A stretch of DNA of 8,027 bases from Acidobacteriota bacterium (GTDB lineage Bacteria > Acidobacteriota > UBA6911 > JACQSX01), in the NCBI GenBank assembly GCA_016199665.1, contig JACQGG010000136.1, forward strand, positions 1-8,027, in the 5' to 3' direction. Below the pieces are notes generated by a model that was not told where the DNA came from, did not search any database, and saw only the letters and a list, made by a program, of their open reading frames with translations. The position numbers were made by a program, and so were the translations under genes. Numbering within the stretch: the stretch's first letter is position 1; the number at the start of each line of letters is the position of its first letter. Shown piece by piece: positions 1 to 6,389 of this stretch.

Positions 1-6
1 CCCTCA

Positions 7-88
7 ACGCAGAGACGCAGAGGTCGCAGAGAATGCGCGGATGTTTTTTCTCTGCGCCGCCTCTGCGCCCTCCGCGCCTCCGCGGTAG
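7..88. repeat. Degenerate inverted repeat made of CGCAGAG units
   Basis: The left arm (7-33) is two ACGCAGAG units followed by GTCGCAGAG and AA. The right arm (about 45-88) begins with a T-run and carries the reverse-complement unit CTCTGCG twice, then decayed versions CTCCGCG and TCCGCGG. The arms can pair imperfectly around a short centre at 34-44. Arrays of this kind are, from memory, dispersed in many copies in some soil and groundwater bacterial genomes; copy number cannot be judged here. It is non-coding and could act as a hairpin in RNA. The left end may continue beyond the window. Confidence 0.65.
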
Positions 89-125
89 AAAAACCTTGCA
101 AAAAAACACGAACTTGCCAACTGGC

Positions 126-145
126 TACGCAGAGTTCGCAGAGAG
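126..145. repeat. Second fragment of the CGCAGAG repeat
   Basis: TACGCAGAG followed directly by TTCGCAGAG and AG repeats the left-arm unit of the element at 7-88 in the same orientation, about 120 bases downstream. No matching inverted arm follows it, so it looks like a partial or decayed copy. The rest of the leader up to 290 is GC-rich sequence in which I see no gene, RNA or convincing hairpin. Confidence 0.5.
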
Positions 146-296
146 CAACGCAGCCAGTGGCCGGCAATCCCAGGGGCCCCGCCGACACCGCCGACGCGGA
201 ACCATCTACGGCGCGTTGCCGCTCCCGGCCAGTACGCAGCGACATCGCCTGCGTCGCGGCGCCTGGCGTGTCCCTAACGCCGCCCCTGCCAATACT

Positions 297-328
297 TGGA
301 CAGGCTCCTAGTACTATACAATTATAAT
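297..328 (+). promoter_or_regulatory. Candidate promoter for the three-gene glycan operon
   Basis: A perfect -10 hexamer TATAAT lies at 323-328 in a short AT-rich patch (about 309-330) that stands out from its GC-rich surroundings. TGGACA at 297-302 matches a -35 box at five of six positions, but the spacer is 20 bases, longer than the usual 16-18. A second -10-like hexamer TACAAT (317-322) overlaps the first. Transcription would start near 335, giving a very short leader of about 15-20 bases. An 8-base palindrome TAGTACTA (309-316) sits inside the spacer and could be an operator, though this may be chance. Confidence 0.45.
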
Positions 329-351
329 ACGACCTGGATAACGAATTGAAA

Positions 352-2058
352 ATGGCTGACCGCCTCACTCTGAAATGCCTGACCGAGCAGGAAGTCTCCA
401 GCATCTTTGCCCATCCCGAATCGGAGGCTGCCCGGCGGTGGATTGACTATTGGGCCTCGACGGAGTCTCGCAACGCGCAGTTGCTCGGCCAGTTTCAGCA
501 GGTTGTCTCACTCGGATTTCGAGGACGGACCGTGCTGGATATCGGTTGCGGCAGCGCCGGACTGGCGGCGCAGGTTGTCGCCGGCGGCGGTTGCTACATC
601 GGAGCCGATTATTCTCCGTACGTGCTCAGAATGGGACGCCACTGGCTCGGCCAGAAGGGTCTGCGCGCAGAACTCTTGCGAACCTCCGGCTCCGAATTGC
701 CGTTCCGCGATGAGAGCTTTGACTATGTTTTTGCTTTCGATGTCATTGAACATCTGGAGCGGGGCGGGTCCCAACAGCTCCAGTTTCTGCGCGAATTGCG
801 GCGCGTGCTTCGCCCCATGGGGATGATTTTCCTCACTACGCCCAACAAGGGGTATCCGTTCGAGGGGCATACTTTCCTTTATTTTCCACAGTATCTTCCC
901 GCAACTTTGGCCGATCAATACATCCGCTGGAAGAATCCCGGCTTCCTGGAAGAACACGGGTCGTTCGGCGCCATTAAACTGCTGTCGCCCGCCGGCCTGA
1001 AAAGGCTGCTGTCGCTGTCTGAACTCATTTTTCTGCACCAGCTCCCTTGCTGCATGGACATTGAAGACTGGGCCCCCGGCAAGCGCCTCGTCTACCGCCT
1101 CCTCGGTGCGGCCGGTCTGGCCTGGCATCCAATGCAGGAATTCTGGGGCTGTCTGGTGCGGAGGGAGCATCGTGAAGCATTGCGGGTCAAATGCGCGAAG
1201 CATCACGCCATTGCGCTCCGGGAATCCGGCAATCCAGCCCTGGAATTCACTCCGGGGATCGATTTCAGCCGGGGGCCGGAAGCGCACCAGCTCAAGTGCG
1301 GCTGGTTTCCTCGCGAGTCAGCCCCCTCAGGCTTTCGATGGACCGGCCCGGAGGCGGAGCTGTGGCTGCAGGCCGATGGCGCAGAAGACTTCTTTTCGGT
1401 CTCCGGCTACTGCGGCGCGCGGCCGCAGGACGGGACAACCACTCTTCGCATCTACTGTGACGACCGCTGGATCGGCCAGCGGCACCTGGGCCAGAATGAG
1501 CCATTTGATTTAGCATTCCTGCTGCCTTACCGGTTGTACCGCTCGCAGATTTGCACCTTCCGCCTGGCGGTCGATCCTTGCCATACACCGGGCGGGGCAG
1601 ATCAGAGAAAACTGGGAATCGCTGTGAATCGGGCCATCCTGGTCCCGGCAGCCGCATCTAATAGCGCGGTTGACTTTGACCGCGGTCCGGAGTCGCAGTC
1701 GCTCGGGAAGGGATGGTTTACCCATGAAAGAGATCAACGGGGCCTCCGATGGACTTCTGATGAAGCCGAACTTGACCTTTGCGCCAACGGAGGCGAGAGG
1801 TTTCTTTCCGTTATCGGATACTGCAACGCTCTGAAAAGATTCGCTCCCGTGACAGTCTCTATCTTTTGCGACAAAGAAAAAATCGGCGAGCATCACATAA
1901 GCGGCGATGAACTATTCTGCCTCTCACTACCGCTGGCTCATCCTGTGAATCGTTCTCAGATTTGCAGCATCCGAATTATAACCGAACCCGCTTACATTCC
2001 CGGGGGCGCGGACCGGCGTAAACTGGGAGTGATCTTTTTCCGGATCGCCCTTGAATAG
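352..2058 (+). CDS. SAM-dependent methyltransferase with two tandem C-terminal modules
   Basis: A class I (Rossmann) methyltransferase forms the first 270 or so of 568 residues. The SAM-binding loop VLDIGCGSAG is at 61-70, an acidic residue ending strand 2 is D86 (GADYS), the strand-4 region FDYVFAFDVIEHL is at 123-135, and TTPN is at 162-165. This resembles the Methyltransf_11/23 type common in glycan and quinone modification; the acceptor cannot be read from the sequence. Residues 303-431 and 440-568 are two copies of one 129-residue module, about 45% identical by hand count, sharing DFxRGPE, GWF, RWT, EAEL, GYC, RSQIC and PGGADxRKLG. They look beta-rich and may bind carbohydrate, which is inference. 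The start is uncertain: TTG at 346, two codons upstream, has GGA (336-338) at better spacing, while ATG 352 is the more usual codon. It is the first gene of a probable operon, ending 4 bases before the next start. Confidence 0.85.
   Translation: MADRLTLKCLTEQEVSSIFAHPESEAARRWIDYWASTESRNAQLLGQFQQVVSLGFRGRTVLDIGCGSAGLAAQVVAGGGCYIGADYSPYVLRMGRHWLGQKGLRAELLRTSGSELPFRDESFDYVFAFDVIEHLERGGSQQLQFLRELRRVLRPMGMIFLTTPNKGYPFEGHTFLYFPQYLPATLADQYIRWKNPGFLEEHGSFGAIKLLSPAGLKRLLSLSELIFLHQLPCCMDIEDWAPGKRLVYRLLGAAGLAWHPMQEFWGCLVRREHREALRVKCAKHHAIALRESGNPALEFTPGIDFSRGPEAHQLKCGWFPRESAPSGFRWTGPEAELWLQADGAEDFFSVSGYCGARPQDGTTTLRIYCDDRWIGQRHLGQNEPFDLAFLLPYRLYRSQICTFRLAVDPCHTPGGADQRKLGIAVNRAILVPAAASNSAVDFDRGPESQSLGKGWFTHERDQRGLRWTSDEAELDLCANGGERFLSVIGYCNALKRFAPVTVSIFCDKEKIGEHHISGDELFCLSLPLAHPVNRSQICSIRIITEPAYIPGGADRRKLGVIFFRIALE
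1258..2055 (+). repeat. Tandem duplicated protein module in the methyltransferase
   Basis: The two copies span 1258-1644 and 1669-2055, offset by 411 bases (137 codons) and separated by a linker of eight residues that includes PAAASNSA. They align end to end without clear gaps. DNA similarity is much weaker than protein similarity, so the duplication is not recent. The second copy runs to the last residue of the protein, so the protein ends in an intact module. Confidence 0.8.
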
Positions 2059-2062
2059 CCAA

Positions 2063-4510
2063 ATGGCAACAAAGGTCTTGAAGCGCCTGCTGCTGTTTTC
2101 CGCAGCTATCCCGGCAGCTCTGGTCCTGGGAACGCTGCTGACGCTTGCCGACCTGCTCGGCAGGATGCTGCGTATCTTGGGCGCTGCGCGCTGGAACCCA
2201 ATGCCGAGCCGAGCGCGCGAAATGAACGAAGCTCCGGCACCGGCCGGGGTGGGAGTGCCCGTCCCCGACATCCCGGTCTCCATTGTAATCCTCAACTGGA
2301 ACGGCCAGGCGCTGCTGGAAGAATCGCTTCCCATTCTGGAAAACGAACTGCGGCGCACTTCCGTTCCCTGCGAGGTGATCGTCGTGGACAATGGGAGTTC
2401 CGACGACAGCGTGGCCCTGGTGCGGGCACGTTTCCCGGATTTTCGAGTTCTCCTTCTTCCCACAAATGTCGGCTTCGGAGAAGGAAACAACGCGGGGATG
2501 CGGGCGGCAAGCCACAACCGGGTGCTGCTATTGAACAATGACATGCTGGTCCAGCCCGGTTTTCTGGAACCGCTTCTGGATGCGATGGGCCCGGCGACGT
2601 TTGCCGCCACCAGCCAGGTTTTTCTTCCTGCGGCCGTGCGACGTGAAGAGACCGGAAAGACAGTCGCCCGCCTGCGCCACGGCCGGCTGGAATTGAGTCA
2701 CGAAGAGATCAGTCCTGCGGATGAGTCCAACCGCGGGATCCGTGTTCTATGGGCCGGGGGCGGTTCTTCTCTTTATCGCAAGGACCTGTTTCTGGCGCTT
2801 GGAGGTTTTGATTCGCTCTATTCGCCCAGCTACGCCGAGGACGCCGACCTCTCCTTCCGGGCATGGCAGGCCGGCTACTCTTCGGTGCTGGCGGTGCGCA
2901 GCCACGTCCTGCACAAACATCGCAGCAGCACTCGCAAGCGCTTCGGGGAGCAAGGAGTGCAGCGGCTGATGCAGAAGAATATCCGTCTTTTCTACTTCAG
3001 GAATTTTTCGCTGGCGACCTTGTGGAAGTACTGCCTCTGGCTTCCTGCCAATTGCGCCGCCCACTCCGAACTCCCAGCCCTGCTCCCGACGCTTCCCCGG
3101 TGGCCGTTGGTTCTGGCGCGGCGGATGTTTGGGCCGTATCCTGTGTGGGGGGACGGAGAAATCCTGACACGCGCGGGGACCCCGGATCCCGAGTGCGGAA
3201 TGCGGAGTGCGGAGTGCGGAGTGAACGAACAGGCCGAAGACGGAAGGCGGAAGGCGGAAGGCGGAGGGGATGATGGCTCCCACGGCGATCCGCAATCCGC
3301 AATCCGCACTCCCCAATCGACCCGTCCGCTGCGCATCCTCTGTGTCTCCGCCTATGTCCCCCACCTCTGGAGGCATGGCGGCGCCGGCCGGGTCTTCCAG
3401 TTGCTGCGGCGAGTCGCCCGGAGGCACCAGGTCAGCGTCGCCACTTTCTACGAAGACGATTTCGAAAAGGGTGAATGCGAAAAGCTGCGGGAGTTTTGCC
3501 GCTCGGTCACCGCCATTCATCGTCGCGGCAAGCCCGCGACGAACCTGTTCCCGTACGAGCCCTTCGCGGAATTTGATCTTCCCGAGATGCGGGCGGCTCT
3601 GCGGCGGCTGGCGCAAGAAGAAGTTTTTGACATCGTGCACTTCGAGTTCACCCAGATGGCTTGTTACGCCCGCCTCTTTCCGGATGCAGTCAAGTTCCTG
3701 ACCGAGGTTGAAGTCAACTACGCCGCTGCGGCAAGCAAAATCGGCTACCTGTCAAACCCCCTGGCGCAACTGAAGTGGTACTACAACTCGATGCAGGTGC
3801 TAAACCGGGAACTGGCACTGTGTCGCAGCGTGGATCACGTGATTTGTGTAAACGAGACGGATGCGGAACTGATTCGGGGCTACCTTCCTCCGCAAGGGGT
3901 GCATGTTGTGCCCACCGGCGTCGATCTCGACTATTTCACAGCCGACAGTCACCGCTGGGAGGAACCCGGCTCGATTGGCTTCGTGGCGGCCTTTCGGCAC
4001 GAGCCGAACGTTGATGCTGCCCTGTTCTTTCTGCACGACGTCTTTCCTTTGATTAAGGCCCGGTTCCCGCAGGTCCGCTTCTACCTGATCGGGGCGTCGC
4101 CTACGGAGGAGATCCTCCAACAGCACAACGGCCACGACATTCTTGTCACCGGGTTTGTCGAAGACCTGGCACACTATTACCGCCGCATGGCGGTGATCGT
4201 TGTGCCGGTGCGAACCGGAGTTGGCATTCGTGGCAAGGTGCTGGAGGCCTGGGCCGCAGGAAAGCCGGTTGTGGGAACTTCGGTGGCGGCGGCCGGGATC
4301 GAGGCCAGTCACGGCGAGAACATGTACATCGCCGATCTACCGGAAGAACTGGCGCAGTGGATAGTCCGGCTGCTGGAAAGTCCGGTGGCGCGCGCCTCCT
4401 TGGCAGTTCGGGCCCGCCGGACCGCGGAACAGTTTTATGACTGGAATGGCCTGGCTGCGAATCTGTGCGGTCTCTACCAAGCTCACACCCCTGCCCGGCT
4501 TCTGCAATGA
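2063..4510 (+). CDS. Bifunctional glycosyltransferase: membrane segment, GT2 domain, GT4 domain
   Basis: This 815-residue protein carries two transferases. A hydrophobic segment (about 9-33) probably anchors it to the inner membrane. The GT2 domain (GT-A fold) begins at VSIVILNWNG (72-81), with VVDNGSSDDS (107-116), NND (158-160) in the DxD position as in rhamnosyltransferase-like members, and the acidic motif AEDADLSFR (258-266). A low-complexity linker (375-419) follows, encoded by a 7-bp-repeat element. The GT4 domain (GT-B fold) starts at LRIL (423), with HGGAGR (438-443), VVPTGVD (615-621) and VLEAWAAGKPV (726-736), and runs nearly to the C-terminus. The first Glu of the usual GT4 EX7E motif is missing, as I recall for the PEP-CTERM/EpsH-associated sugar transferases it resembles. 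It would add sugars from nucleotide donors to a lipid-linked glycan; the sugars are unknown. TTG at 2051, overlapping the upstream stop by 8 bases, is an alternative start. Both domains look intact. Confidence 0.87.
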   Translation: MATKVLKRLLLFSAAIPAALVLGTLLTLADLLGRMLRILGAARWNPMPSRAREMNEAPAPAGVGVPVPDIPVSIVILNWNGQALLEESLPILENELRRTSVPCEVIVVDNGSSDDSVALVRARFPDFRVLLLPTNVGFGEGNNAGMRAASHNRVLLLNNDMLVQPGFLEPLLDAMGPATFAATSQVFLPAAVRREETGKTVARLRHGRLELSHEEISPADESNRGIRVLWAGGGSSLYRKDLFLALGGFDSLYSPSYAEDADLSFRAWQAGYSSVLAVRSHVLHKHRSSTRKRFGEQGVQRLMQKNIRLFYFRNFSLATLWKYCLWLPANCAAHSELPALLPTLPRWPLVLARRMFGPYPVWGDGEILTRAGTPDPECGMRSAECGVNEQAEDGRRKAEGGGDDGSHGDPQSAIRTPQSTRPLRILCVSAYVPHLWRHGGAGRVFQLLRRVARRHQVSVATFYEDDFEKGECEKLREFCRSVTAIHRRGKPATNLFPYEPFAEFDLPEMRAALRRLAQEEVFDIVHFEFTQMACYARLFPDAVKFLTEVEVNYAAAASKIGYLSNPLAQLKWYYNSMQVLNRELALCRSVDHVICVNETDAELIRGYLPPQGVHVVPTGVDLDYFTADSHRWEEPGSIGFVAAFRHEPNVDAALFFLHDVFPLIKARFPQVRFYLIGASPTEEILQQHNGHDILVTGFVEDLAHYYRRMAVIVVPVRTGVGIRGKVLEAWAAGKPVVGTSVAAAGIEASHGENMYIADLPEELAQWIVRLLESPVARASLAVRARRTAEQFYDWNGLAANLCGLYQAHTPARLLQ
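3191..3314. repeat. Composite 7-bp repeat element inside the glycosyltransferase gene
   Basis: Three blocks share a 7-base period. The left block (3194-3221) is TGCGGAA then TGCGGAG three times. The middle block (3239-3266) is GACGGAA, GGCGGAA twice and GGCGGAG. The right block (3287-3314) is GATCCGC, AATCCGC twice and ACTCCCC, which is roughly the reverse complement of the left block, so the ends can pair as an imperfect hairpin around the middle block. Seven is not a multiple of three, so each block passes through all three codon phases, yet no stop occurs in the gene's frame. I recall similar TGCGGAG and AATCCGC arrays as dispersed elements in Acidobacteria and related genomes, which is not verified here. 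Confidence 0.8.
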
Positions 4511-4529
4511 TCCGACCGCGAAGACTTCC

Positions 4530-6308
4530 ATGCCTCCTCTGATGGTACAAACCGGCTCGGTGCCGGAGCTGCTCTACATTTTGCGAAGCGTTCTCTTGCA
4601 GCGGCCCATCCGCATTCTCGCCTTCGATTCCGAGAATGTCCGCCAGTACCTGCGAGGCCTGGAGGGCTTGCAGCTTCGCTTTTTCAAAAACGTGTCCGAG
4701 GCCGGCGGCATTCTCCGGGAGTGGGAAGACTCGACGGAGGTCGCTTACATCGGGGGGCCGGCGTTTCCCTCGGTTCAAAAGATGCTGCGCCGGAGCGTTC
4801 CTGCGGCCACGGCGCTGTTTCCAGGGCGCCAGGCGGACTGGGGAGGATTTCTGGAAACATTCCAATCCCGCCTCCGGCGTGACGCGGTCCTGCTGATCCA
4901 GACTGAAAGCGTCGAATTCATCGAAGAATACCTGCGAGACCTGTTTCCACAGCACGGTTTTGTCCGTCCTTCCTTTTCCTTGTTGTGCCATCAGAAAGAC
5001 AAGGCGTCCTGGCAGCGGGCCCACCCGGACTGGCGCTTTTGGAGCTACGCCGCCCCGTCGGAGCTGCCGGAGATGGCCATGGAACTTCGCCGGCAGCACT
5101 TCGATGCCTCGGTCGTGTTTTTTGCCGGAAGCCGCGGCGTGGCGGGCGTGAAGCTGCTTTCGCTGGCGTGCGGCGCGCGCCAAAAGCTCGCGGTCAACGA
5201 AAACCGCCAGTTCATCCTGATTTCTCCCGGCTCTTTGCTGCGCTTTGGTTACCAACGCTGGCGCTACGGTGCCACGTCCCGATGGGCTGATTCGGCCCGA
5301 ACGCTCATCGTGCAGACCGCTGACGACGAATGCATGAAGGCGATCCTGGAGCAGCTGAAAGAGCTTAAGGCGCTCGGGAACACCCGGTATTCGCTGCTGG
5401 CTCGCGAGGACCGGGCGGGCAGGCTGGCAGATCCCTCTCTGGTCGGCGACGTGCTGACCTATCCGGAGGGGGCGAAGCTCAAAGACGGCTGGACAATCCT
5501 GCAGGAGGTTCGCAAGCGTCGATTCGACGCGGCGGTGCTGGTCTTAACCCGCCAACCCCATTACCGCTCCTTGAAATGGCTTCCTTTTGTTGCCGGCATC
5601 CGCCACAAGTTGATTTTTAACCGGCACGGCGACTGCTTCTTTTTTACGCTCCGGCGGTTCCTGAACTATTGGATCGGACGGTATGAAGGCATGCTGGGAA
5701 CAACACGCGTCCTCGTTTTTCAGACTTGGGACGAAGCCCGGATGAAGACAATCTTAGAGCGCCTGAGCGGGATTCGCCTGTTTCCCAAGCCGCGGTATTC
5801 TCTGATTACCCGCCAGGACAAGGTTCAAGCCTATGCGTCCCTGGATCCGCCCCTGGAAGAGATCATGACTTATCCGGTGGGAGCCGGATTGCGCGACTAC
5901 TGGAGGAGCCTGCGGGAAATTCGCAAGAAGCGATTTGATGCTGCGGTTGTTGCTTTCACCAAGGAGCCGACCTTCCAGAAGCTGAAGTGGCTTCCCTTCC
6001 TCTCGGGGATCCGGCACAAACTGATCTTCAACCGGCACTTGGATTGCTTCTTTTTCACCCCCGGCGCCCTGATGAGCTACTGGGCAGGGCGCCAAATCCA
6101 AGACCTGGGGACGCTGGGGACATCGGCGCCCCAACTGCTGAGGCCGGTGCTGCTGCCGCTGGCACGCGCTCTTGCCTTCCCTTTTCGCTTTTGCTACCTG
6201 CTGGTTCAGGTCACGGGGATGAAGCTGCGCCGCGCCGCTCTGATGCGGAACCCGCCACAGCAGAGCGGGCGGTTACACGTGAATCCATGGCGCAGGGGCG
6301 CGCCATAA
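4530..6308 (+). CDS. Unrecognised protein with three tandem repeats of about 128 residues
   Basis: I do not recognise a named family for this 592-residue protein. Three tandem repeats fill most of it: residues 118-245, 257-384 and 393-521. Repeats 2 and 3 are about half identical and share RYSL, TYP, KRRFDAAV or its variant KKRFDAAV, KWLPF, GIRHKLIFNRH and DCFFFT. Repeat 1 is more diverged but keeps IQT, FDASVV and NEN at matching places. Each repeat seems to hold alternating strands and helices, and the FDAAV-to-GIRHKLIFN stretch faintly recalls the nucleotide-fold half of family 9 glycosyltransferases; this is speculative. A hydrophobic stretch (about 535-562) may anchor the C-terminus in the membrane, followed by a basic tail. 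The first 117 residues are not clearly related to the repeats. The reading frame opens at 4437, but that start would overlap the previous gene by 74 bases. ATG 4530 (weak GAAGA upstream at 4520-4524) or ATG 4542 is more likely. It is the last gene of the probable glycan operon. Confidence 0.75.
   Translation: MPPLMVQTGSVPELLYILRSVLLQRPIRILAFDSENVRQYLRGLEGLQLRFFKNVSEAGGILREWEDSTEVAYIGGPAFPSVQKMLRRSVPAATALFPGRQADWGGFLETFQSRLRRDAVLLIQTESVEFIEEYLRDLFPQHGFVRPSFSLLCHQKDKASWQRAHPDWRFWSYAAPSELPEMAMELRRQHFDASVVFFAGSRGVAGVKLLSLACGARQKLAVNENRQFILISPGSLLRFGYQRWRYGATSRWADSARTLIVQTADDECMKAILEQLKELKALGNTRYSLLAREDRAGRLADPSLVGDVLTYPEGAKLKDGWTILQEVRKRRFDAAVLVLTRQPHYRSLKWLPFVAGIRHKLIFNRHGDCFFFTLRRFLNYWIGRYEGMLGTTRVLVFQTWDEARMKTILERLSGIRLFPKPRYSLITRQDKVQAYASLDPPLEEIMTYPVGAGLRDYWRSLREIRKKRFDAAVVAFTKEPTFQKLKWLPFLSGIRHKLIFNRHLDCFFFTPGALMSYWAGRQIQDLGTLGTSAPQLLRPVLLPLARALAFPFRFCYLLVQVTGMKLRRAALMRNPPQQSGRLHVNPWRRGAP
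4881..6092 (+). repeat. Three tandem protein repeats in the unrecognised gene
   Basis: The copies span 4881-5264, 5298-5681 and 5706-6092, with start-to-start offsets of 417 and 408 bases. Copies 2 and 3 align with a single one-residue gap and about 52% identity by hand count. Copy 1 is much less similar to either. The order of similarity suggests one old duplication and one later one. Similarity is clear in protein but patchy in DNA. Confidence 0.8.
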
Positions 6309-6389
6309 CACGTCTCAACGGAGGTAACCTGCGAGCTGCGACGGCGGCGGAGCGGCGGAGAGAATGAGAGTCGGCCACTCCCAAATGGA

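Noticed and set aside
239..257. Hairpin GCGAC...GTCGC in the leader
   Set aside because: A five-base stem with a nine-base loop is expected by chance in such GC-rich DNA, and nothing else points to a structured RNA here.
33..311. Open frame of 92 codons in the leader region
   Set aside because: It starts inside the inverted repeat, has a protein dominated by Arg and Pro as expected from random GC-rich DNA, no domain and no good ribosome binding site.
3191..3314. CRISPR-like array
   Set aside because: The units are 7 bases with no unique spacers and lie within a reading frame. This is a simple-sequence element, not a CRISPR.
2747..3640. Antisense frame (297 codons) across the glycosyltransferase linker
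   Set aside because: It reads through the 7-bp repeat element and the reverse of conserved glycosyltransferase motifs. No independent support.
4611..4880. A fourth, degenerate copy of the gene 3 repeat at its N-terminus
   Set aside because: RILAFDSENVRQYLRGL faintly resembles the start of the repeats, but the later motifs (FDAAV, GIRHKLIFN) are absent and the segment is too short for a full unit.
4146..5255. Long antisense frame (369 codons) opposite genes 2 and 3
   Set aside because: It spans the junction of two real genes on the other strand. Its protein is rich in Arg, Gln and Pro without motifs, typical of a shadow in GC-rich sequence.
6309..6389. Possible bidirectional terminator between gene 3 and leuA
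   Set aside because: The 81-base gap has only a short GGTAACC palindrome and GC-rich purine repeats. I find no stable stem followed by a T-run on either strand.
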